From contig NZ_RQVA01000001.1 in the NCBI RefSeq assembly GCF_003992255.1, positions 107,882 to 171,881 on the forward strand: a stretch of DNA of 64,000 nt. Direction: 5' to 3'. A program made the position numbers and the translations under genes. Below are positions 51,929 through 60,342 of this stretch, piece after piece. Source of the DNA: F0422 sp003992255. GTDB lineage: Bacteria > Bacillota > Negativicutes > Veillonellales > Veillonellaceae. The notes beneath the pieces were generated by a model. That model worked only from the letters and a program-made list of their open reading frames with translations, had not been told where the DNA came from and did no database searches. Within the stretch, counting starts at the first letter, position 1. Every line of letters begins with the position of its first letter.

Positions 51929-52816
51929 CTACACTTTCATATATTGTTTTAACGAAATAGTACTACCGATAGCACCCACAATAATACCAACACCTACTAA
52001 TCCACCAGATAGCTGATAAATAAATGGCATTAATGGTACCAATGGCATAAATGCAAAGTTAGCAACTACTTGAGCCGTCACATATTGATAGAACTGCCAT
52101 GTAGCAAGACCTGCAATGATACCACCAATAGCACCTAAGAACATACCTTCTAATAAGAATGGCCAACGGATAAATCCATTCGTAGCACCCACATATTTCA
52201 TGATTCCAATTTCTTTACGACGCGCAAACACAGTCAAACGAATTGTATTGGAAATAATAAATAATGTTGCACCCGCTAAGAATCCAATCAAGATAATTCC
52301 ACCGATACGAATAATCTTTGTCACTTCAAAAATTTGCTCAATTACATCTTGTCCATAATGAGCACTCTCTACTTCAGGATATTTAGAAACTAATTCTGCT
52401 GTAGATTTAACTTGATCTGGAGTATTGAACGTCAACACATATGATGTAGGTAGTGGATTATGTCCATCTAGAGAGTCCACTAATTGTTGTTGTTCTCCCA
52501 AACGTTCTTTAAAGCGCTTCATAGCTTCATCTTTGGTAACAAATTCAATCTCCTTTAAGTCTGGCAAAGCTTTTAGTTTTTTGCCTAATTCCATCACTTG
52601 TGGTGTTGTTAAATTATCTTTCAAATAGATACTAATTTGTACTTGGCTTTCTAAATGGGATGCTAAATTATTTAAATTCACTACCCCACAAGCAAATACA
52701 CCTAAAATAAACAATGACAATGCCACTGTGGAAATAGATGCCAATGACATCAATCCATTACGTCGCATAGACTTAATGGCTTCTTTTATAAAATAGATAA
52801 ATGTTCTAATTTTCAT
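51929..52816 (-). CDS. ftsX: Cell division ABC transporter permease FtsX
   Basis: A 295-residue permease with four membrane helices (about 20-42, 170-192, 220-245, 265-290) and a large outer loop between helices one and two (about 45-165), the region that binds EnvC-like partners. With FtsE it senses ATP state and activates septal hydrolases. I use ATG 52816, with AGAGGTG upstream; it overlaps ftsE by 11 bases. A GTG four codons earlier is in frame but abuts that ribosome site. Confidence 0.94.
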   Translation of the reverse strand: MKIRTFIYFIKEAIKSMRRNGLMSLASISTVALSLFILGVFACGVVNLNNLASHLESQVQISIYLKDNLTTPQVMELGKKLKALPDLKEIEFVTKDEAMKRFKERLGEQQQLVDSLDGHNPLPTSYVLTFNTPDQVKSTAELVSKYPEVESAHYGQDVIEQIFEVTKIIRIGGIILIGFLAGATLFIISNTIRLTVFARRKEIGIMKYVGATNGFIRWPFLLEGMFLGAIGGIIAGLATWQFYQYVTAQVVANFAFMPLVPLMPFIYQLSGGLVGVGIIVGAIGSTISLKQYMKV

Positions 52817-53492
52817 GGAATTCGGCACCTCTCATTTGATCACTCACTACACGGCCATTTTCTAAGGCAATTACGCGTTTATTCAAATATGACACCATAT
52901 CCATATCATGAGTCACCATGACAACCGTTGTGCCAGAATTATTAATCGCTTTGAATAAGTCAGAAATATCACGACTCGTTTGAGGATCTAAGTTTCCTGT
53001 AGGCTCATCCGCAATGAGTACTAATGGTTTGTTGACAATAGCTCTAGCAATAGCTACACGTTGTTGCTCACCACCACTTAGATCTTGTGGTAAATCGTTA
53101 GCTTTATCACTAAGTCCAACTAAATCAAGAACATTCAACACTTTATCTTTAATAACTTTTGGTTTTTCTTCAATAACTTCCAAGGCAAATGCAACATTTT
53201 CAAATACTGTTTTAGATGGCAATAAGCGGAAATCTTGGAAAACAATACCTAGTTTTCTACGCAAGTATGGTACTTTGCTCGACTTGATACGCGTTACATC
53301 TACATCATTTACAAAAACCGTTCCCGAATCAGGTTTTACCTCATGTGAAAGAAGTTTAATAAATGTGGATTTACCCGCACCAGAGTGTCCACAAACTAGT
53401 ACAAATTCCCCTTTTTCAATATGAATGGATACGTCCTCTAAAGCGACTGAACCATTATCATACACCTTATGAACATTTCTAAATTCAATCAT
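52806..53492 (-). CDS. ftsE: Cell division ATP-binding protein FtsE
   Basis: A 228-residue ABC ATPase: Walker A GHSGAGKST (about 35-43), Q-loop, signature LSGGEQQRVA and Walker B LIADEPTGNLD are intact. It partners with FtsX at the division site. It overlaps ftsX and follows the transketolase genes by 14 bases. Confidence 0.96.
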   Translation of the reverse strand: MIEFRNVHKVYDNGSVALEDVSIHIEKGEFVLVCGHSGAGKSTFIKLLSHEVKPDSGTVFVNDVDVTRIKSSKVPYLRRKLGIVFQDFRLLPSKTVFENVAFALEVIEEKPKVIKDKVLNVLDLVGLSDKANDLPQDLSGGEQQRVAIARAIVNKPLVLIADEPTGNLDPQTSRDISDLFKAINNSGTTVVMVTHDMDMVSYLNKRVIALENGRVVSDQMRGAEFHEN

Positions 53493-53506
53493 TCTATCCT
53501 TCCCTT

Positions 53507-54439
53507 CTATTTTCTCCCTATACCGCGTTTGGTAGCAGCCACAATGTCCGCAGCCGTTAATCCATATTTAGCCATCAACTCTTTTGGCGTACCAGATTCA
53601 CCAAAGGTATCTTTTACACCTACAAATTCCATAGGTACTGGAGCTTCTTTTACTACCACTTCTGCCACAGCACTGCCTAAGCCACCGATAATATTATGTT
53701 CTTCAGCTGTAATAATTAATCCCGTTTCTTTCGCTGCTGCTACAATTGCATTTGTATCAACTGGCTTAATAGAAGCCATGTTGATAACTCGTGCAGAAAT
53801 ACCTTCTGCTTCTAGTTGCTGCGCTGCTTCTACAGCTGGACCTACTAAGGCACCACATGCAATAATGGTAGCTTCCTTACCGTCCCGTAATTTCTGTGAT
53901 TTACCTGGTACAAATGTGTATCCCTCTGGCGTTACATCTTCTACACTCGCACGGCCTAATCGTACATATACAGGACCTTTATACTCAGCTGCCCATGTAA
54001 TAACTGCTTCTGTTTCTGCTGCATCAGCCGGTACTACTACCGTCATATTAGGCACTGTACGCATACAAGAAATATCTTCTAAACTTTGATGGGTCGCACC
54101 GTCTTCACCCACTGTAATACCAGCATGAGTTGCACATACCTTTACATTTAATTTAGGGTAGCATACAGCATTACGCACTTGTTCAAAAGCACGCCCTGTA
54201 GCAAACATAGCAAAGGAAGATACGAAAGGCACTTTTCCTGCTGCGGCTAAACCAGCACCCACAGAAATTAAATTTTGCTCTGCAATCCCTACATTAAAGA
54301 ATCGCTCAGGGTATACTTTTTTAAATTCATCAGTTTTTGTAGATTTTGATAAATCTGCATCTAATACAACAACATCTTTGTTCGTAGCGCCTACTTTAAC
54401 TAACGCTGTACCATATGCTTCACGAGTCGCTTTTCCCAT
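53507..54439 (-). CDS. Transketolase, C-terminal subunit
   Basis: The 310-residue protein is the second half of a split transketolase: the pyrimidine-binding domain (ADLSKSTKTDEF, GIAEQNLISVGAGLAA, THAGITVGEDGATHQS) and the C-terminal domain (ARVINMASIKP). With the N-terminal subunit it transfers two-carbon units between pentose and triose/hexose phosphates using TPP. It begins two bases after its partner gene ends. Split transketolases are common in anaerobes and archaea. Confidence 0.93.
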   Translation of the reverse strand: MGKATREAYGTALVKVGATNKDVVVLDADLSKSTKTDEFKKVYPERFFNVGIAEQNLISVGAGLAAAGKVPFVSSFAMFATGRAFEQVRNAVCYPKLNVKVCATHAGITVGEDGATHQSLEDISCMRTVPNMTVVVPADAAETEAVITWAAEYKGPVYVRLGRASVEDVTPEGYTFVPGKSQKLRDGKEATIIACGALVGPAVEAAQQLEAEGISARVINMASIKPVDTNAIVAAAKETGLIITAEEHNIIGGLGSAVAEVVVKEAPVPMEFVGVKDTFGESGTPKELMAKYGLTAADIVAATKRGIGRK

Positions 54440-54441
54440 GA

Positions 54442-55269
54442 TTACACCTCCAACAATTCAGCAACAAATTGATCACATTCTTCTTGTGATGGTGCTTTAC
54501 CATGCCAACCTGCTTGGCCTTCCATAGCTTGTACACCTTTGCCTTTTATAGTATTCATAATCACCATAGTTGGTTTATCTGTCGTTGCTTTTGCTTCTGT
54601 AATAGCCGCATGCAATGCCTCTACATCATGTCCATCTACAACAATGACATGCCAACCGAAGGCTTTGAACTTTTCATCAATTGGCAATGGACTCATAACT
54701 TTCGTAATGTCTCCATCGATTTGCAATCCATTAAAATCTACGAACGCCGTTAAGTTAGACAATTTGTAATGAGCTGCAAACATAGCTGCTTCCCATACTT
54801 GCCCTTCTTCTATTTCTCCATCTCCTAAAACGGAATATACACGGTACGATGCACCATCAATTTTCCCTGCTAATGCCATACCACAAGCTGCAGAAATCCC
54901 TTGTCCCAAAGAACCTGTAGACATATCTACACCTGGAATATATTTCATATCTGGATGACCTTGTAAAATATGGTCAATTTTACGCAAGTTTAATAATTCT
55001 TCTGTTGGAAAAAATCCTTTTTCCGCCAATGTTGCATACAAAGCTGGTGCAGCATGTCCTTTCGATAAAACAAAACGATCACGATTTGGATCTTTTGGCT
55101 CATTAGGATTCACATTCATCTCTTGAAAGTATAACAGACTCATCACATCAGCAATGGATAAGGACCCACCTGGATGACCAGATTTTGCTGCTGTTACAGC
55201 TTTCACGATGTTTACACGAATCGCTTTTGCTTTTTCTTGTATCAATTGTTTTTGTTCAAGTGTTAACAT
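54442..55269 (-). CDS. Transketolase, N-terminal subunit
   Basis: The TPP-binding half, 275 residues. SGHPGGSLSIAD, LSKGHAAPALYA and the GDGEIEEGQVWEAAMFA plus DFNGLQIDG thiamine/Mg motif are present. From ATG 55269 the GGAGGG spacing is ideal; the reading frame extends to 55293. It is followed directly by the C-terminal half and by ftsE, with csaB 38 bases upstream. Confidence 0.93.
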   Translation of the reverse strand: MLTLEQKQLIQEKAKAIRVNIVKAVTAAKSGHPGGSLSIADVMSLLYFQEMNVNPNEPKDPNRDRFVLSKGHAAPALYATLAEKGFFPTEELLNLRKIDHILQGHPDMKYIPGVDMSTGSLGQGISAACGMALAGKIDGASYRVYSVLGDGEIEEGQVWEAAMFAAHYKLSNLTAFVDFNGLQIDGDITKVMSPLPIDEKFKAFGWHVIVVDGHDVEALHAAITEAKATTDKPTMVIMNTIKGKGVQAMEGQAGWHGKAPSQEECDQFVAELLEV

Positions 55270-55307
55270 ACTATACCCTCCCGTGTTATACACAATTTTA
55301 AGGTAAA

Positions 55308-56399
55308 TTATTTATCATGCAGCATGCCAATTGCAATGCGAGCATTCTCTAAGGCAGTTCTTCGTAATTCATGGATATTTTCTAATACAGTTTCTGTGAA
55401 AGTTTTTCGGTCCAACGCTTCCACTGTACGCGCCACAATAGGTTCTACTTCTAATGTATGTAAATCACCTATTGGATCTTCACCAATCATATGAAGAAAG
55501 TTTAAAATTTTAGGGTCATAAGAGATCCCTAAACAAGGTGTTTCCATTAACGCACTAAATACTAATGCATGGAGTCGTACGCCTATCATGACATCCGCAC
55601 AACTACTCAACGACAATAACTCTGTCGTAGTATAGGAATCAGCCAAAACCGTCGAAGTAACTGTCATACGTTTGGCAATGGCTTCAGCCTCTATCGTATC
55701 CTCTCTATGTTGCATCGGAATGAATACAATTTGGGCATCCTTGGCTATCTGAATTTTATCGAGAGCTTCAGCCAATATAGTTTGATACTCTGTACAATCT
55801 TTCCAAGCACGTACAGACACCCCCACAATAGGTCGGTCAAAGTCGACACCATAGGCCGCTAATATTTCACGACCTGACGTGGTATCCACTGGATGCATTC
55901 CTAGCACCGCATCAGCCGTTACAGTAATCGGTACATTATGAAGACCTAGTGAAATCAACTCTTCTTTCGATGCATAGTCACGTACAGTAATCATAGACAC
56001 TTGATTCAGTACACGTCCAACTGTAGTACGAGCTAACGATTTTCGCAGAGGTCCAATACCTTGTGCATAAATCATCACTCGCTTTCCCAACATATTGGCT
56101 AAGCTAATAATACTTAAATAGTAGTAAAGGCTCCGAGTGCTCGTTACATCTTGTAACAAGCTCCCCCCACCACTGATGAGCATATCGCAAGAATACACAG
56201 CTTGGTATATCTTCCACATATCGAAGCGGCCAATGGCTTTCACTTTGTGAGTATTCATAGTTTCTACTGGGTTTCCAGAGATTACGGTAATATCAGCTTG
56301 TGGTTCTAGTTCCAATAATGCTTGTAAGATAGCACTTAATAACGCTTCATCTCCGGCATTACCGAATCCATAATAGCCGGAAATGAGTATCTTACACAT
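55308..56399 (-). CDS. csaB: CsaB-like polysaccharide pyruvyl transferase
   Basis: A 363-residue GT-B-like enzyme opening with SGYYGFGNAGDEALLSA and carrying a second-half VGVRLHALVFSAL motif, typical of CsaB, which adds ketal pyruvate to wall polysaccharide so that SLH-domain proteins can bind. ATG 56399 has AGAGGTG upstream and overlaps the DUF5693 gene by 8 bases. In Negativicutes SLH proteins of the outer membrane are thought to bind polyamine-modified peptidoglycan, so the true substrate here is open. Confidence 0.88.
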   Translation of the reverse strand: MCKILISGYYGFGNAGDEALLSAILQALLELEPQADITVISGNPVETMNTHKVKAIGRFDMWKIYQAVYSCDMLISGGGSLLQDVTSTRSLYYYLSIISLANMLGKRVMIYAQGIGPLRKSLARTTVGRVLNQVSMITVRDYASKEELISLGLHNVPITVTADAVLGMHPVDTTSGREILAAYGVDFDRPIVGVSVRAWKDCTEYQTILAEALDKIQIAKDAQIVFIPMQHREDTIEAEAIAKRMTVTSTVLADSYTTTELLSLSSCADVMIGVRLHALVFSALMETPCLGISYDPKILNFLHMIGEDPIGDLHTLEVEPIVARTVEALDRKTFTETVLENIHELRRTALENARIAIGMLHDK

Positions 56400-58419
56400 G
56401 ATGATCACCTCTGGACTGGTACCATCGAATACCATATCCTAAAAAGCGGAATGCAATAATGGCTAACACACCTATAGCAATACCTAATAAGATTCCATCA
56501 TATCCACGTGCAATTGACATATAGACAGGAGTTCGTAAATGGCAGAATGTTTCTACCATGGAAGCAATACCAATCACTGCCGCCACAGATAAGACAAAAT
56601 GCAAGACCATAGGAATGCGTTTTCCTACAGCATAGGCTGCCAACATAAATGCTGGATGTCCAATTAAAAACTCTTTTTCACGCGGTCGAGCATACATAGT
56701 ATTTTCTAAGAAACGTCGCAATGCAAGTTCCCAAGATGGCACTGGTACACCCGCTGTATGACCACTACGACCTACAAAGACATAGGCTACCACAGCCAAA
56801 GCACCAACAATTAATAAACTATAGACTTTAATATCAATTTGAACAAACTCTGTAATGAATGTTTTTACATCCCTAACGGAAGAAATCGTTCTTCCTTTCC
56901 AAATTGGAAAACGCTGTAAATAGGCAATAGCCGTTAATATCACAGGTGCCACAAACGTTAGTTTTACACCATGGAATAAAGCAAACTCCATAAAGAACTG
57001 TGTACTTCCCAATAATGCAGCAATACTTATGCCTCCAATGGCAGCAATAGCAGCTGCTACGAGTAGGTACACAATAGCTTCTATAGTACTTCTCCAGGGA
57101 GATAATCCTTCATGACTACGTTTTGACCAACAGTCCAACACTAGCGTCATCGCCAATACAGGTGCTGCAATAGCCGCAACCAATGCCCAAGCCGTAACAA
57201 TTTTCGTTCCCGTTGTCATCAAGTAGATTCCTACTGATAGCAATACACCTACTACGAATATACCGAATAGGTAGGATCTACGCAAACGTATAAATTGCCC
57301 TAATGTTAACATGCCTAAACTAATAACTCCCGTCATAGTCAACACTCGTAGTAGTGTATTTGGTGTATATACTGGATATATAGAAGCTTCTCCAATAGTA
57401 AAGCCCCGTTCCTCTAATCGTTCCGTCACACTCTTTGCGACAAATAAAGTAGTTTCCAAAGCTGTTCGATTATCAACACCTTGTTCATAAAGTGGGAAAA
57501 GATTATATCGAATGTTGCGTTCAATATCGCTAATATAAAACCATTGTATAAGCTCACCTGGAGTTAATTTCCTAACTTCTTCTTTAGATACAGAATATAG
57601 CCTTCCCACCTTATAATGGTTAGCATTTGCCATCTCTAAAAAGCCTGCTTGTGGAAAGTATTGCAACTGATTTATCGCTTCTATCCCCACAAGTGGAATA
57701 TTACGTTGTTCCAGTTGTTCTAATGTACGATCTGCATGAAGGGGGTATCCTAAGGCTTCCTTACCTACAAAGACCATTCCCGTCACACCTTGTATCCCAT
57801 CAATACGTCGGAATACATGATCCACATCTTCCACAGTCACACCTTTGTAATTAGTAGGACGTACGATTACATGGAAACCTAAATCAGATACTTCTTGTGC
57901 CTGCAATCGCGAAATTCCCAAATTCATATCTTTCAAAGAATCACTTGGTACAGCTAATCCTATCATAGGTCCTATAGATGTTTCTATGACATTAACTTTA
58001 TCCGCCCCTAAACGACGCACCAAGTCTTCTTGTACTTCTTTAAAGTATGCTTCTTTTCCAGTGATAGCTCCTATATAGGTCATCCCTGGCTGTCCACCTA
58101 CAACCTGCATTTGCTCTAAATCATTCACATCATAGATACGAATATGGCCTGCATCTTTTTCTTTCTGCAGCGTTCTATCATAAATAGCCAATGCGGTGAT
58201 TCCAGACTCTTTAGCAGCTTTCACAGCATCCGTGAAAGACCGTTTTTCATACGAATTAGATCGAATCAACCCATCATAATCAATGATGTTCTCAACTCGT
58301 TCTTGTTCTACCTCTATTAGGTGCCGTTCACGCACTAATATAAGTCCACTCACTATACCAATCGCTAGGAAGGCAAGGAGAATCCATGTATATATGGATA
58401 GTTTTTTATGTGGTTTCAT
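56392..58419 (-). CDS. DUF5693 family membrane protein
   Basis: A 675-residue protein with one N-terminal membrane helix (about 10-30), a soluble domain (about 35-350; ITALAIYDRTLQKEKDAG, FHVIVRPTNYKGV) that looks barrel-like, and a C-terminal membrane region with about nine helices from 360 to 660. It matches DUF5693, found next to csaB in many SLH-protein bearing Firmicutes. Function is unknown; context suggests envelope polysaccharide export or modification. It overlaps csaB. Confidence 0.8.
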   Translation of the reverse strand: MKPHKKLSIYTWILLAFLAIGIVSGLILVRERHLIEVEQERVENIIDYDGLIRSNSYEKRSFTDAVKAAKESGITALAIYDRTLQKEKDAGHIRIYDVNDLEQMQVVGGQPGMTYIGAITGKEAYFKEVQEDLVRRLGADKVNVIETSIGPMIGLAVPSDSLKDMNLGISRLQAQEVSDLGFHVIVRPTNYKGVTVEDVDHVFRRIDGIQGVTGMVFVGKEALGYPLHADRTLEQLEQRNIPLVGIEAINQLQYFPQAGFLEMANANHYKVGRLYSVSKEEVRKLTPGELIQWFYISDIERNIRYNLFPLYEQGVDNRTALETTLFVAKSVTERLEERGFTIGEASIYPVYTPNTLLRVLTMTGVISLGMLTLGQFIRLRRSYLFGIFVVGVLLSVGIYLMTTGTKIVTAWALVAAIAAPVLAMTLVLDCWSKRSHEGLSPWRSTIEAIVYLLVAAAIAAIGGISIAALLGSTQFFMEFALFHGVKLTFVAPVILTAIAYLQRFPIWKGRTISSVRDVKTFITEFVQIDIKVYSLLIVGALAVVAYVFVGRSGHTAGVPVPSWELALRRFLENTMYARPREKEFLIGHPAFMLAAYAVGKRIPMVLHFVLSVAAVIGIASMVETFCHLRTPVYMSIARGYDGILLGIAIGVLAIIAFRFLGYGIRWYQSRGDHHV

Positions 58420-58427
58420 TATTCCTC

Positions 58428-59153
58428 CTATGGTTCGACAGGATGTACATACACATGAATTTCTTCACGCCCCGTTTCTACCCGATCCAAAACGACTGGA
58501 ATTGGAAAATCATTAAAGTTATACACCGGAATCGATTTTACAGCTCCATTAGATAATCCATGTAAACTAGAGCCTCCGATTGAAAGCTTTTCTGTAGCAA
58601 ATTGTAAGGTATTCCCTTCAATCTCCAGTTGACCTTGTAAGATCAATTTACCACTTAAAAACCCACCTACATTGATGTGACCTTCCATAATCACGCCTCG
58701 ATTTGTAACTTCTACTGTTTCAATTGTTAATGCGTTAGCATTTTTATCAGACAAACGTTGTTCAATAACCTGCTTTAAATCATCCTGATGAATCACAGCT
58801 TCTATATGACCTTTTCCTAGATTTGTAAACTGTAACCTTTGGTTCATATACAAGTCGGTAGGCGATACTTTCATTTGGCGTAAATCAAAATGCAATCGCT
58901 GTACACGTAGTTGACCTAAAGCAACACCATCTAAATCACCTCTAAACGTGTCAATGTCACCAAAGGCAAGTTTGATTCCTGGAGATGATTCCACTCGCAA
59001 TGATTGTCCTTCCGGATGTAATCTGTCTTGCAAATGTGATTCTAACTGTTCACTAGCCAATCTTGGTAACAACAATGAAGATCCGCCTATCACGATACCA
59101 ATAATAGCCAAACATACAACAATTGTTTTAAAAAAGAAATTTCTCACTGTCAC
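58428..59153 (-). CDS. LmeA/DUF2993-like secreted lipid-binding protein
   Basis: A 241-residue protein with an N-terminal membrane anchor or signal (about 8-28, TIVVCLAIIGIVIGGSSLLL) and a beta-rich DUF2993 fold: LASEQLESHLQDRL, QMKVSPTDLYMNQRL and FNDFPIPVVLDRVETGREEIHVYV. The fold is tubular and lipid-binding in other bacteria. It sits between prfB and the DUF5693-csaB envelope genes, consistent with a role in lipid or polymer handling in the diderm envelope, by inference. Confidence 0.68.
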   Translation of the reverse strand: MTVRNFFFKTIVVCLAIIGIVIGGSSLLLPRLASEQLESHLQDRLHPEGQSLRVESSPGIKLAFGDIDTFRGDLDGVALGQLRVQRLHFDLRQMKVSPTDLYMNQRLQFTNLGKGHIEAVIHQDDLKQVIEQRLSDKNANALTIETVEVTNRGVIMEGHINVGGFLSGKLILQGQLEIEGNTLQFATEKLSIGGSSLHGLSNGAVKSIPVYNFNDFPIPVVLDRVETGREEIHVYVHPVEP

Positions 59154-59157
59154 TCCA

Positions 59158-60265
59158 TTATATTGATAAATTCGCTTCTTTCTTTAAAAAGCCTTCCATA
59201 AATTGATCTAAATTACCATCCATGACAGCTTGTACATTACCTGTTTCCACGCTTGTACGATGGTCTTTTACCATATTATATGGGTGGAATACATAGGAAC
59301 GAATTTGACTGCCCCACTCAATCGCTTGGTATGTACCACCTAATTGTTCCTTTAGTTCTGCTTGTTTTTCAAGCTCTAATTCAAACAACTTAGCTCGCAA
59401 TAATTTTAAACATTGCTCACGATTCTGAATTTGAGACCGCTCACTTTGACACTGCACAACGATACCTGTAGGAATATGAGTCATACGAACAGCGGAGTCC
59501 GTTTTATTAATGTGCTGTCCACCTGCACCACTGGCACGGTACGTATCTACCTGTACATCCTTCATGTCCAAATTAATCTCCACAGTTTCATCAATTTCAG
59601 GCATCACATCTACAGCACAGAATGATGTATGTCGGCGCGCTGCTGAATCAAATGGAGAGATACGAACCAATCGATGTACCCCTTTTTCTGATTTCATGTA
59701 GCCAAAAGCATTTTCACCCTTGATCAGGAATGTAGCACTTTTAATGCCTGCTTCATCACCTACTTGTTCATCCATAAGGGAAATACTATATCCTTGTTTC
59801 TCTGCCCACCGCAAATACATGCGAATCAACATAGAGCACCAGTCTTGCGCTTCTGTACCACCTGCACCAGCATGAAATGTTAAAATGGCATTATTTTTAT
59901 CATATTCACCACTTAGTAACAACAAAACTTCGCGATGCTCTACTTCTTCGGTCAATTGCTTTACGATGGTTTCCAGTTCACTCTCCATAGAAGTATCTTC
60001 CTCTTCTATAGCCATCTCTAACATCAATTTCGCATCTTCAATGTCCGTGACTAGCTTTTTATAGCCTTCTACGGCATCTTTCAACTGTGTTGCTTCTTGC
60101 GAAATATCACGAGCAGAATCTGGATCATTCCAAAATTCTGGATCGCTCATTTTTATATCTAGTGTGAGGATACGTTCTTCTTTTTGAGCGATGTTAAAGT
60201 GAATCCCTCATTCCAAAAATACGCTCCTCTAAATTGTCAATAGGACCTTTTAAGTCTTCTAACAA
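59158..60265 (-). CDS. prfB: Peptide chain release factor 2, with programmed +1 frameshift
   Basis: RF2 ends translation at UGA and UAA. The main frame (60195 down to 59158) has the SPF codon-recognition tripeptide in RISPFDSAARR and the GGQ motif in GAGGQHINKTDS. The N-terminus lies in another frame: a TTG at 60265 with GAGGTG six bases up opens 23 codons (from MLEDLKGPI to GMRDSL) ending at CTT-TAA. Skipping one base at 60196 continues NIAQKEERI into the main frame, giving 368 residues, the normal length. Without the shift only the 330-residue ORF from 60150 would be seen. The stop at the shift site is TAA rather than the usual TGA. secA lies upstream and the LmeA-like gene downstream. Confidence 0.93.
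60193..60208 (-). promoter_or_regulatory. prfB programmed frameshift site with UAA stop
   Basis: On the minus strand AGGGATTCACTTTAAC: an AGGG Shine-Dalgarno-like element, the slippery CTT, a TAA stop and C. The spacing between AGGG and CTT is five bases, against three in the E. coli site. Confidence 0.85.
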
Positions 60266-60292
60266 TTCTTTCACCTCTTTCTATAGTACAAT

Positions 60293-60336
60293 AAAAATGG
60301 CCACACAGGAGATGGTATCACCTCGCTGTGGGCCAT
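60293..60336 (-). terminator. Terminator after secA
   Basis: An 11-bp stem with one bulge (ATGGCC...CACAG and complement) is followed by TTTTTATT on the minus strand. It lies 7 bases after the secA stop and 30 before prfB. Confidence 0.7.
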
Positions 60337-60342
60337 GAAAGT

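Noticed and set aside
53469..54089. A 206-codon plus-strand ORF
   Set aside because: Antisense shadow of the transketolase C-terminal subunit; composition follows its codons.
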